Of a DNA stretch of 64,000 nt, positions 33,348-43,783 are shown piece after piece. This DNA is from Portulaca oleracea. Its lineage: Eukaryota; Streptophyta; Magnoliopsida; Caryophyllales; Portulacaceae. The DNA lies in the NCBI GenBank assembly GCA_029582165.1, contig CM055883.1:16090501-16154500 (forward strand). The letters are read 5' to 3'. The notes beneath the pieces were generated by a model. That model saw nothing but the letters and a program-made list of their open reading frames with translations, did no database searches and was not told where the DNA came from. A program made the translations under genes and the position numbers. Position 1 is the first letter of the stretch. Each line of letters opens with the position of its first letter.

Positions 33348-35111
33348 GGACCTAAAACTAGTGCTTTATGGGAGGCGACCCATACCTTTTATTTCTTTCA
33401 AGTTAGTTTCTATTTTTGTCTTAGTTAGTCTCTTTCTCTTGTTTTTAATCTTGCATGTGGATCTTACGAGCTTTGATTGTTTTCGCTTGATTATCCTAAC
33501 CCTTTGCTCGATTATCACGGATCGCGGATTGAGTAATCATTTGTTTTGAAGAGCTCGAGGTAATATCTTTCCACCTTACTCTTTCCTATGTGAATTATCA
33601 TCATGATCCGTCGCATGCTTGATTTTCTTTTGGGTGGCGAACCCCTTTGAGTGTTTGTGTTGGGATTATATTTTGCTGTTGGAGCCGTGTGGGCTCGGGT
33701 CGCAACCATTTTTACTTGCTAGTTGTTTTTGTTTGTTTGTTTTTGTAGGTTCTCTACCCTTTTTTTGTGACACATTCCCACAATGAGGACATTGTGGCGT
33801 TTTAAGTGTGGGGTGGGGGGATATTCTGTTTCAAGGGTAGATCACCTAGTAGTTTTGATCTTTGTTTTCTTAGTTTTTGAGTAAAATTTGAAAAATTTTC
33901 GTGTGAAAAAGGAGAAAAAAGGGAGTGAAAGCCTTAAAAGTTTTTTCTTTCAGTTTTGTTTTCGCTTTGTTTTGCTTTGTTTCTTGGATCTTGTTATCGA
34001 AATTGAGAAGCCGTTCTTAATCTTCTTTAAAAGTAACCGGTCTGAGCATTTTCGACCCTGTCTCGGGTTCTAGTCAAGACTTACCCTAAATAGACTCCCT
34101 TGATTGAGTGTCTAGTGAGACCCCCGATTCCTTTCACGTTCCGATTGGAACCGGGAGATTCTAGGGGTTTGTGTCCGAACTTGTTTTGTTTTCTTGTTTA
34201 GCTAAAGCAAAAGCAAAAAGTTCAAAAAGAAAGAAAAAGAAGTTATAAGATACAATAACCTGATTAAGTGGAGTTGTGTCGCTGAATAACATTAACCACC
34301 TTACACTTAGCCAACCTACACGGGCCCGGTATCAGTGGTACGGTAGGGATACCCCTTAACCCTCCTCCTATATCGCTTTGCGACGGAGAGGCGAATGGAA
34401 AAGACCGTGTTGGGAGGGTATACCCCAAATATGGGCCGTCCAATTCCCGAAAGTAAGGCTAATACCGACCTTTAAAAAGAAAAAAAAAGAGAAAAAGAAA
34501 AAACAATTTCGTTGGTAAAACCAACCCAAAAAGAGAAAGTTTTTGCTTCTAAAAAGAGTAGGGCCTCTCCTTGCATCACCTACAGCCCTCATCAAGCCAA
34601 GGGCGACCAAATGCGAGGGAGGGCAACGCTTCTCTTGGTCGTTTCTTTGTTTTCGGACACGAGTCTTTAGAGTCTTTAGGTTCCAGTTAGAACCCACTTG
34701 CACATATTTGCACATGGGGTTTCGCTTGGTATAAGGTGTAGGGAGTTGAAAATCTTCAAGATTGACCTTTATCTGAGATTGGTGTTTGTGAGATGCTCCT
34801 AACGGTTGCTTTTGGAGGCTTAATAACGTTTTCTTAGTTTAGGTTGCGAGATCTTTTGAATCAAAGCCTTTGTTTTTCTATCTTTTTGTTTTCTTCGGTT
34901 TTGTTTTCACTTTTCCTATCTCCTTTTTCTTTGGCTTTTGTGGGCATAGCCGCTACAAACCCTCACGAGTCCATCTCGTCCACCCGGGCTGCCAGGGGGT
35001 TCAAAGGGCTTGGTGCATATGCTAAATGCACCCATTTCTCTCCCACGATAGAGGAGTTAGTGTTAGTTTAGTTAGTTTTTGTCTTGTGTTGCTCGGGATG
35101 AGCAAAAGTTT
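33348..35111 (+). other. Non-coding interior of the gag-only element
   Basis: 1.8 kb without a convincing coding frame. It contains the inverted repeat and internal polypurine tract at 33780-33823 and A/G-rich tracts at 34220-34240 and 34470-34500. Short frames such as 34844..35071 have no recognised family. Confidence 0.5.
33780..33823 (+). promoter_or_regulatory. Short inverted repeat and internal polypurine tract
   Basis: ACAATG-AGGA-CATTGT is followed five bases on by TTTTAAGTGTGGGGTGGGGG. The second part resembles the true polypurine tract before the 3' LTR (TTTAAGTG then G12). It could act as a second primer for plus-strand synthesis; this is inferred. Confidence 0.4.
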
Positions 35112-35127
35112 AAGTGGGGGGGGGGGG
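35112..35127 (+). other. Polypurine tract
   Basis: AAGTGGGGGGGGGGGG immediately before the 3' LTR, the expected plus-strand primer. Confidence 0.85.
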
Positions 35128-36802
35128 TATTTAGACCCAATTTTGTGTCTAAATACCGCCTAAATCCTTAGGCTTTTGACTTGTTTCGTAGCTTAATTTA
35201 ATAATTTTTAATGCCTTTTTGGTAATTTTTTAGATTTCATAGTTTTTACTCAAAACGTGGTAAAAAGGGCCATTTTGAACCTATTTTGGGAATCCCGAGA
35301 TTTCTCGAGTCTTGGTCGAATCGAAAGCGAAGGAATGCGGAAAGGCCGGACATGTCAAGACGCTGAGAAGACCTTTTGAAGCCGAGCTGGACCGTGGCCA
35401 TGGTCATGATGACCGCAGCCACGCTGCAGTCAAGTCAAGAGCAGAAGAAGTTGAAGCCGAGCTAGACCGTGGCCACGGTCATGATTACCCCAGCCACGGT
35501 GGGTTTAAGACTTGTCCAAGGAAAGAAGAAGCCGAGCAAGACCGTGGCCATGGTTTTGGGAGACCGTAGCCACGACGGTGCGAAGAGAAGCGAAATCTGC
35601 AGTACGCGACGCAAGACCGTAGCCACGGTCCCATTGATCGTACCAACCGTCTCTTTGACCGTGGCCACGGTCTCTCGAAGGAAAAAAAATCGCCATACAA
35701 ATTTCGCTGGACAGAACGAGACCGTACCCATGGTCTCCTTGACCGTGGCCACGGTCTCCCTATGTCCTACGCGAGTTTTCGGCTTGAAGTGCTGCGTTTT
35801 GGCCAACGGTTTTGCCTTGTATTTATACTCCTTGTTGACGATTTCTTAGGGGGCATCTAGGGAGAGACTTAGACAATTTCCAGCTTTGTAATTAGGGGTT
35901 TTAGAGAGAGATTAGTGAGAGATTAATCTAGGGTTTTAGAGATTTGTGTTTGTTATTGAAATTCAAACAATTGAGAGATTGTTGGACCATTTTTTTATTG
36001 CTTTCCTTGGTTCATCTACAGCACTTTGATAAGTATTCTCTTCCCTTAACTCTTTTATTAATTACCTTGCTAATTACTTTGCTTGTTCTTAATTTCTTTA
36101 CTTGCTATCTCATTGTTCTTGCTTGTTTATGGTTGTTTGATGTTAGAAATCATGTTTAGGTTTGATTTGGATGTTGTTAGCTTAGTTTTTATCATGATTA
36201 GTGGCTAGAAACCCTATGGGTTAGGGGGTAATTAAGGGTGTGAATGGGTGATTAGGTTTGGGTTAGCAAAATTAGTGAGTAATTAGTTGGAAAATCAATT
36301 TCCCACTCCTATCCTTCCCTCAAGTAGGATGTATTTGGGTTCGAAAGCTCCCAAATACATCCAACACTTGTGTTGGAAGGTGGGAATTGGGATAGTTAGT
36401 ATTCTATTCACGGAAGCGAATAGAAGCTAACTAGGAAATTCCATTTCATTAACCCTCCGGGTCTGTCGATGGACATTGGGGAAGTTAATCCGGACTATCC
36501 TCGGAAGAGGAAGCTCGGTGGGTATTTTCGAACGGTATTGCCACTTGATTCTCCCTTCTTGTTATTCCCTTGTTGCAAAACCCATTTCCTCATCCCCGTT
36601 TGCATCCCGAAAAGCCTCCGAAGCCCATTTTCCATACCTTGACCGACCTTAATTTTATTTGTTGCTTCGTGATCGCCTCTTTCAACCCATTGCCTTACCT
36701 TAGCAATCTCGACCCGACCATTGTCCTAGTTTCTATGACCAAGGCCGCCAGCTCCCTGAGAAAGAACGATATAAAAACCGAGGTCTCACAAACCACTTTA
36801 CA
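35128..36802 (+). repeat. 3' LTR
   Basis: 1675 bp. The first dinucleotide is TA where the 5' LTR has TG, and it ends CCACTTTACA. At least three perfect GACCGTGGCCACGGTC palindromes are present (near 35465, 35658 and 35742), plus degenerate ones. Multiple substitutions and indels against the 5' LTR show that the insertion is not recent. Confidence 0.9.
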
Positions 36803-36807
36803 GTATT
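36803..36807. repeat. Target-site duplication, right
   Basis: GTATT, identical to 29498-29502. Confidence 0.9.
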
Positions 36808-38944
36808 GGTATTAAAATTTGCAAAGAGGCTTCTACAATACCCTATCTCTTTTTCACTGACGATAGTTTGTTGATTTGTAAGGGAAAAGAAAGTGCTTGT
36901 AAATTGCTTAAGAAAACTCTTGATAATTTTTGTAAATCGACAGGACAGCTAGTTAATTTTCATAAATCAGCCTTGATTTTTTCAGCAAAAACCACGAGTA
37001 GAAAAAAAGATATCGCACAAGGTATTTTTAACATCCCTGTAAAGCAATCTCTAGGCAAGTATCTTGGCTGGCCTTAAGTGAGTGGCCATAAGAAAATCGA
37101 GTTGTTCTCACCAATCATTGAAAAAGCAAATAAAAAACTCTCTAATTGGAAAGCGAACTCTGTCTCTAATGCTGGAAGAACTATCCTCATTTAGATAAAC
37201 TTAGAATCATTGCCTGCACATACCATGCATTGTTTTCTTATGCCAAAAATGATTTCGGATCAAATCGATGGGATTAATAGAACTTTTTTCTTGAAGAATT
37301 TAGGGAATGGTATGCCTATGATTTCTTGGGAAAAAATATGTAGACCGAAAGACCAGGGGGGCATGGGGGTCAGGAAGACTTATGCTATGAATTTAGCTTT
37401 TCAATGCAAGTTGATTTGGAGAATTTTTCATGATACTAATAGTTTATAGGCAGAACATGTTAGACTGAAATACGTGAAAGATAACAATCCGTTTTGCAGC
37501 CGGCCCTAACCTTCAGATTCTTGGGTTTGGAAGAACTTGCACAAAGCGTATAGTTTTTACAAACTTGGCATTCACTGGAAAATCGGAGATGGCACCAAAG
37601 TTAATTTTTGGTTGGATAGATGGTGCCACCAAGAACCCCTAATCAACCTTTGTCCTATTGATTTTTCTGATTTTGATGATACACTCTTAGTAAGTGATTT
37701 CATCGTTGATAAACAATTGGATATCCAAATAGTTATGGACATTCTGTCGTTGGATATTGCTAATGTCATGCTTTCCACCCCAAATCCTTCGTCCATTTAA
37801 GAGGATGAGAGTTGTTGGGGTCTCACAAGTGACGGTATTATTTCGGTTAAGTCGGCCTCTTGGTTATGCCATGGCATAGCCAAGCGAGAAAATTGGAAAG
37901 GTAATTGGATTTGGAAACTTGACGTTCAACCAAAGCTGAAAGTCTTTCTCTTGCAAATTTTCCATGATGGTCTGTCTCTCCAAGGTAGTTTAGTTCGACG
38001 AGGTGTCAACATTGACCCTACTTCGGCTACTTGTTTGGACTAGATTGAAACGGATCAACACTTGATCCATTAGTGCCATTTCTCCCAAAAGGTTTGGAAA
38101 ACTGCCAAAGACCATAAATGGATAAACTCCTCTATAGATTGGTCACTTGATTCTAGTGGCAAGGACATCATTCTATCTCTCTGAGCCACGCTTTCTCCTA
38201 GTGAGCTCAAGAGAGCTACCTATCTACTTTGGAGCATCTGGAAGGAATGGAACGACTGCCATTTCAACAGCTCCGTTTTCAATAATGTTTGAGTAACCAT
38301 CAAGGCAAAGAAGAACTTCGCGGAGTCGCAAACTACAAGATCATTCCTTGCGTGTCCTTCATCCTCTCCTAACTGTCGCACACTCCTAGGAGGGAGTTTC
38401 GTACAAGGTTTATTGGTTGGGATCGGTCGAATCCTGGATGGGTCAAACTTAACTGTGATGGCTCCGCCAATGGGCAAGGCGCAGCAGCCGACTTTGTTAT
38501 TAGAGACCATCTCGATAGACTTCTTCAAGCGGGTTCCCTCAAACTACACTCGGAACCTATTCTTCTTGCAGAGGCTTTAGCAATCAAGGTTGGGATGGAG
38601 CAAGCTATTCAAGCTGGGTTCAAGAAAGTGATAACCTTGTTCTTGTTTGAGCAGTCCAAGGGTGCATTAAAACTCCGTGGCAGATAGATATGACTATTAG
38701 AGACATCAGGAACTACCTTCATCTCTGGGAGGCTTACTCGGTAAGTCATGTGTTTAGAGAAGCCAACATAGCAGCAGATTGGTTAGCGAATAAAGGACAC
38801 TCCATCCAAAATAGAATCGTTTGGAGTGTTAACTCTGATTCTGCTTTTTCTTTTATTTTGTTCCATGATAACTTAGGAAGACGTCTTGCGAGAAGGGTCT
38901 CCTAAGTTCCTTTGTATCCCTCTTTTACCCGGATTGAAAAAAAA
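36803..38944 (+). mobile_element. LINE ORF2, second part (reverse transcriptase end, zinc-binding region, RNase H)
   Basis: After the nested element the LINE continues in the same frame. The reverse transcriptase motif FTDD (normally FADD) is at about 36858, followed by STGQLVNFHKS, the thumb and GKYLGWP. The connection region with DSWVWKNL and IGDGTKVNFWLDRW comes next, and then the C-terminal zinc-binding region (about 37900-38110). An RNase H domain follows (KLNCDGSANG about 38445, then HVFREANIAADWLANKGHS). Eight or more stops occur in frame up to about 38290. RNase H needs two frameshifts, one at about 38290-38400 and one at about 38660-38690. The element ends in a short A run (38937-38944). 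Target duplications were not found with confidence. Confidence 0.9.
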
Positions 38945-39126
38945 TACTCACTATTGGAAAACTAGCTAAAACAATAGATAAATTTTGGACTAATTTCTTT
39001 GATGGGATCCACGTACTGTTGGACCGTATCTAATGAGTCAAACTCAAGAGCATTGTTGTGGGTGCTCTAACTTGAGGGTGAGTATTAGGAAATTATTATC
39101 TCAATCCCATATTATTTGTCCATTTA
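38945..39126. other. Flank of the LINE insertion
   Basis: No feature recognised between the LINE tail and the next element. Confidence 0.3.
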
Positions 39127-39270
39127 GCGGTGTTTGGTTGGGATGATTTTCCGGTTTTTGTGACAAAAAAATAGAGAAAATCATTTTCTAAGAAAATGAT
39201 TTTCCCCCACCTCTTTATAAATTATTTTCTTGACTCCAACCTAATGAAAATTATTTTCTCCCTCTGTCAC

Positions 39271-39322
<52 letters not shown>

Positions 39323-39429
39323 TTCGTTCTCTCTCCCTTTTTTCTCTCTCCACTATTCTCTCTAGTGCACCGATTTGAATATATATATCTCTCTCTCTCC
39401 ACCACCCTCTAGCATACACCCATTTTGAT

Positions 39430-39471
<42 letters not shown>

Positions 39472-39788
39472 CCACTCTCTCTTATATGCTATATACCTAT
39501 TTTAATATTTCTCTCTTTCACCACCACTTTTTCTCATGCACTCATTTTAATATCTCTCTTTCTCTCTCTTTTCATTCTCTCTCTCCCTCTCCTCCAATCT
39601 CTCTCACAGTCGCACTTTAATATCTTTCTCCTTATTGCCAAACAGGTGAAAATATTTTTCCAGGAAAATCATTTACATGTGTACCAAACATAGGAAAATA
39701 TCAAATGAAAATTCATTTTCTAAGAAAATCATTTTACAAGGAAAACCATTTTCCTAGAAAACAGTTTTCCTTTGCACCGAACACACCC
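39127..39788. mobile_element. Tourist-like MITE carrying (CT)n arrays
   Basis: Termini GCGGTGTTTGG (39127) and CCGAACACACCC (39788) are imperfect inverted repeats. They are flanked on both sides by TTA (39124-39126 and 39789-39791), the target duplication of PIF/Harbinger elements. Inside, GAAAATCATTTTC-type repeats flank about 350 bases of CT microsatellite (39270-39620). Confidence 0.7.
39270..39620. repeat. Compound (CT)n microsatellite
   Basis: Several long CT tracts broken by short AT-rich spacers (ATATGCT, TTTTAATATC), inside the Tourist-like element. Confidence 0.9.
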
Positions 39789-39864
39789 TTAGTCAAAATT
39801 TTGAAAACCAATAAAATAATTTAGTTGAGTGTTGTGTTGCATGAAAAATAGTGAAACATACTAT

Positions 39865-40046
39865 TAAATTATAACCATATTTTTCCCTCTCTCATTTTTC
39901 TATCTTTGTATAAGAAAAGCTAATAAAAAACATAATAGTTGGAAAAAAATTGAATTAAATCAAATTATAAAATGACAAGAATTATGGGGTAAAAAAATGA
40001 GTTAAAGTGAAAAATATTAGAGACAAAGATATAATATTTCGGATTA
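39865..40046. repeat. Direct duplication, copy 1
   Basis: About 180 bp from TAAATTATAACCATAT to GGATTA, repeated with modest divergence at 40406-40587. It includes the shared words TATCTTTGTATAAGAAAAGC and AAAATGACAAGAAT. Confidence 0.85.
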
Positions 40047-40207
40047 AAGTTTATTTAGACCCCAACTCACTTAAACGTATAATGACATGGCAATGGATTA
40101 AAAATAAAAACACTTTAACATAATAAAAGTTGAGTTCGAGTGTTTTTATTTTTAATCTATTATCATGTCATTATAAGTTTAAGTGAGTTGGGGTCTAAAT
40201 AAGTTTA
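40047..40207. repeat. Palindromic insert between the direct duplications
   Basis: The left arm AGACCCCAACTCACTTAAAC matches the right arm GTTTAAGTGAGTTGGGGTCT, and pairing continues inward through ATAATGACATG and AAAAATAAAAACAC. A small foldback element. Confidence 0.75.
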
Positions 40208-40405
40208 AAAAAATTTAAAACCAAAATCAATCAAAGAAACACGTGCCTAAGCTGCCCAATTAGCATTCCGACGCCGGAAATAGATTTGGGTTTAGTCCAA
40301 GTAAATATATAAGTTACAAGTTTGGATTATTTTCAGCCAAAAAGTGAGTTTGGATTATTTTCACCCAATGACCTCCGACTTTGGATTATTTTGAGCCAAA
40401 AACCC

Positions 40406-40587
40406 TAAATTATACCCATATTTTTTTCTCTCTCACTTTTTCTATCTTTGTATAAGAAAAGCTCATAAAAAACATAATAGTTGTTAAAATTGAATTAGAT
40501 CAAATTATAAAATGACAAGAATATATGGGGTGAAAAAATTAGTTAAAGTGACAAATATTTTGAGAGAAAGATATAATATTTAGGATT
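40406..40587. repeat. Direct duplication, copy 2
   Basis: Second copy of the 39865-40046 segment. Confidence 0.85.
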
Positions 40588-40824
40588 ATTATATTAATAT
40601 AAGACATGGTCTGAGTCACTGGATAATAATAATGCTTACTTTAAAATTTGCACCAAGCTCTATTTTGCAATCCCTTGGATTACAAAAATCCATACGTAAG
40701 AAAATTGAGTATATGATAATCCCTACTAATTATATATCATTACAACTGGTGGCCTACTAAAATCAAAACATAATGAAATAGAGCTCATTGTAAAAACGAT
40801 TAAAATAAATAATTTTAAAGAATG
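40588..40824. other. Intergenic DNA
   Basis: AT-rich sequence in which no gene or repeat was recognised. Confidence 0.3.
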
Positions 40825-43391
40825 TGTTAGAACCCCTCAAGGATGTTGACAGACCCAAACTCAAGGACTTTGGCGACTGGATCAGTTTTGAATGAAAGCC
40901 AAAATTCGAATAGCCAGAAAAGATATGATGCGCAAGGAAAGAAATCTCAAAGAAGACATAAGAACATTCACCTAAGGCAGCATAAGGACGTTCACCCAAG
41001 GCATCATAAGGACGTTCATCCCAGGCAAGAAGCCTCGTCGTGAAAGACAAAGGAGCAAAATATCAGGGATGTTTTCTGGAAATGAAATCATCTATTTTCT
41101 CTATGCTTTTCTAACCAGGCTAATTGATTACAACTACATTGAATTATAGGAAACAATCAATCAAGAATTTGAAAAGAAAATATGATTGCAAATTCTGGAA
41201 ATCCCGCAAAAAAGAAAGAAGATTTGAGCACAATGGAAGGAAAGGCGAAGCTTAAGGAAGGAAAGAATCCGACACAATCAAGATTTCCAACGATTCTATT
41301 CCATTGCTGTCAAATGCAATTATAAATAGAATAGCTGGAGATGGAAGCAACTTAATGATTCCACGGAAGAAATCGAGTGTGTGAAAAACAGAGAGTGCTC
41401 TGTTTTTGTGTTCTTTCTTCGAGTAGAAAGATGTGGTTTTTGTGAGGTTTTTGTTTGAGTGAAATCAATCCCTTAACGGACTTAGGTTTTGATTAATGTT
41501 GTTGTAATAGATTACTAGAAGGACTTAGGATCGATTTTTGTTTGCACCAAAACTGTGTTGGTGCGTATTTTCCAGAAATAAGTTCGACATTCTATTCGTA
41601 ATTATGTGTAAATTGTTAATTGTTATGTGTAATTTGTTTATTTGTTATATGTAATTTTATGTTGTAAATTGTAATTAGATTAAGTTGTAATAGTTGGTTA
41701 TTAGGTTTAAAGGTGTTTCTTTATAGTTCTTTGTATTCCTTATAAATCATATTAGGTTAGATCACTATATTATTATATGCACGAAATTAGAAAGTGTAAC
41801 ATCTAGGTTAAATTCTTGATTAACAAATTAGGTTGTTTAATTTAGATTCAATCTTTGTTAGTAATTCGTTTCTTGTTAAATCTTGATTCTTGAAAATTAA
41901 TTAGGTTTCTTGTTTCATTAAGTTAATTATTATATGTTCTTTTATTTTCTTAGGGTTCATTCATGTTTAATTCATGTTTAATCTTGACTAAATAGGTTAG
42001 GTTAGTTAAACTATTAAAGTTCGATTCTTGTTTATTAATTCTTGTTTTTTTTTATATTAATCTTGTATAAAGAGATTAGTTGTTAGGATTCTTGGTTGAT
42101 TAGTTAAGCGTTACATGCTCTTTATAGTGTTCCACATGTTATAATTATCCATGTTAAAATCTTTCGAACCTTGAAAAAAATAATTCATGTTAGGTTGGTA
42201 ATAATATTATCTCTTGCATGTCTTAGGATTAGAAAGGGTATTAAAGTGGATTCATGTATTTTTGATGTTGGACCTTAGTTGAATTAGACTAATCACCTCG
42301 GACCCTAATTACTGTTTTAAGCCCAAATTAGGACCCCAGGATCGAAAGGTGGAAGTTAGAACCGAAAGTGTTAATTAATAAAAAGCGGAAACCGGACAGT
42401 TTTGTTAGAGTCTAAGGTTTGGATTACCACGATTAGTATAGTTGTCTTTTGACCGAGCCCTTTTAACTGGAGGTTCCCTTAGATGTTAGGAACCATAGAA
42501 ATTTTACGGATCGAACGTTTGATTTGTATAACCCGAGTTATAATCTTTTTACCAGAACCTGTCAGATCTGGACCAATTGGGAAGATGGGTGATTTTAGAG
42601 TCTTTCGGGACTGATATAGGCTTGGTCATCAACATAGAAGTTTTAGTAGACATCCCGAGGTTTCCGAAAAGTCCAGAACCAGGCCCATAGGATGTCGGGA
42701 AGTCTAGTTGTGACCCGTTTTATGTGAACATTACAATCTGTCCGCTGCTTGCTTTTATTTATGAAAATTGTTGAGTAAATTCTATGTGTGAACTTGTTAT
42801 ATAATTCCTTGAGTGTGTTAAGTGTAAATCATAAATGATAGGAACCTAAGCGTTCCTAGGGGATGGGTTAGGTAGTTGATAGTTAATACTAACTTCGTTA
42901 GAACGCGTTTTGATTAGATAATTATTCTTATTCTAGGCCCGAGTTAGTGCGTGACGATAGTGAGCTCAAGTGTGTTCTCCTTATTGCTGTACTGTGACGT
43001 TATTCAGGTAATTGTCTATGCTCTAATCCCCACCGGGATGCTCTTTAAATGTGTTTTGATGTTTTATAATTTATTTTGAGAATTGCATCCCGAAAGGGGA
43101 CTTTTGTGGAAATACGACCATCTGTTTGATAATCTTTTTGTTTCGATTGTGATCTTGGTTTATTTGAGTTGAGAAATTGGATGGTCTTTTATAAGTAGTT
43201 TTGTTAATGGTTTTGATAACTTGGGATGGTTTGACTTGAGAGTCGTGAGTTGAGTTTCAAAATTGTATAAATAATTCAAGTGGAAACGTTAAGCGGGTTT
43301 CGGGGGATAACCTGTTGTGCAGGTGTAACAACCTGCAGGGTTATGGACCAGGAGATCAGGGCTTCCTTCCCTGATATAGGATAGTATTTTG

Positions 43392-43536
43392 ATGCCTTTG
43401 GTAGGCGATATTATTTATGCCTTTGGTGGGCGATGTTCTTGATGCCTTTGGTAGGCGATGTTTTGATGCCTTTGGTGGGCGATATTATTTATGCCTTTGG
43501 TAGGCGATGTTCTTGATGCCTTTGGTAGGCGATGTT
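43392..43536. repeat. LTR minisatellite, second array
   Basis: Same GATGCCTTTGGTAGGCGAT-based array as in the solo LTR, six units. Confidence 0.9.
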
Positions 43537-43783
43537 ACTTTAAGGGATTTGGTATCCCGCCCGCAAATTAAAATATGGATTGGATGGGTTGAGGAAACAG
43601 TATGGGATTAAAGGTTTGTAAAACGTTTGATTCGATCCCTCTCCCCAAAATGAATTGAAATGAACTTAAACTGTTTTAAACGAACCTCGAGTTTTAGGAG
43701 GAATGGAACCGTTAGTTTCCTTACCGGACCGTTAGGGTTAAGTTTAAGTTTCGGGGACGAAACTTCTTTTAAGAAGGTAATGA

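Larger units (their letters stand above)
29503..36802 (+). mobile_element. Gag-only LTR retrotransposon (Athila/Tat-like, non-autonomous)
   Basis: This complete 7.3-kb element is inserted into the LINE. It has two LTRs (29503..31055 and 35128..36802), a primer-binding site for tRNA-Asp, a gag-like open frame, and a polypurine tract before the 3' LTR. The 5-bp target duplication GTATT is perfect (29498-29502 and 36803-36807). No protease, reverse transcriptase, RNase H or integrase motif was seen in the 4.07-kb interior, so it must have depended on proteins from a partner. The Gag style and the tRNA-Asp primer site point to the Athila/Tat branch of Gypsy elements. It fits the described TR-GAG type of non-autonomous element. 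Confidence 0.92.

Noticed and set aside
34368..35071. Possible second gene in the gag-only element
   Set aside because: Short frames without a start in good context or a recognised domain. I looked for protease, reverse transcriptase and integrase motifs and saw none.
27300..39060. ACCATGTCCAATGG left of the LINE and TTGTGGGTGCTC right of it as ends of one MITE
   Set aside because: The two sequences are not good inverted repeats of each other, and no duplication was seen.
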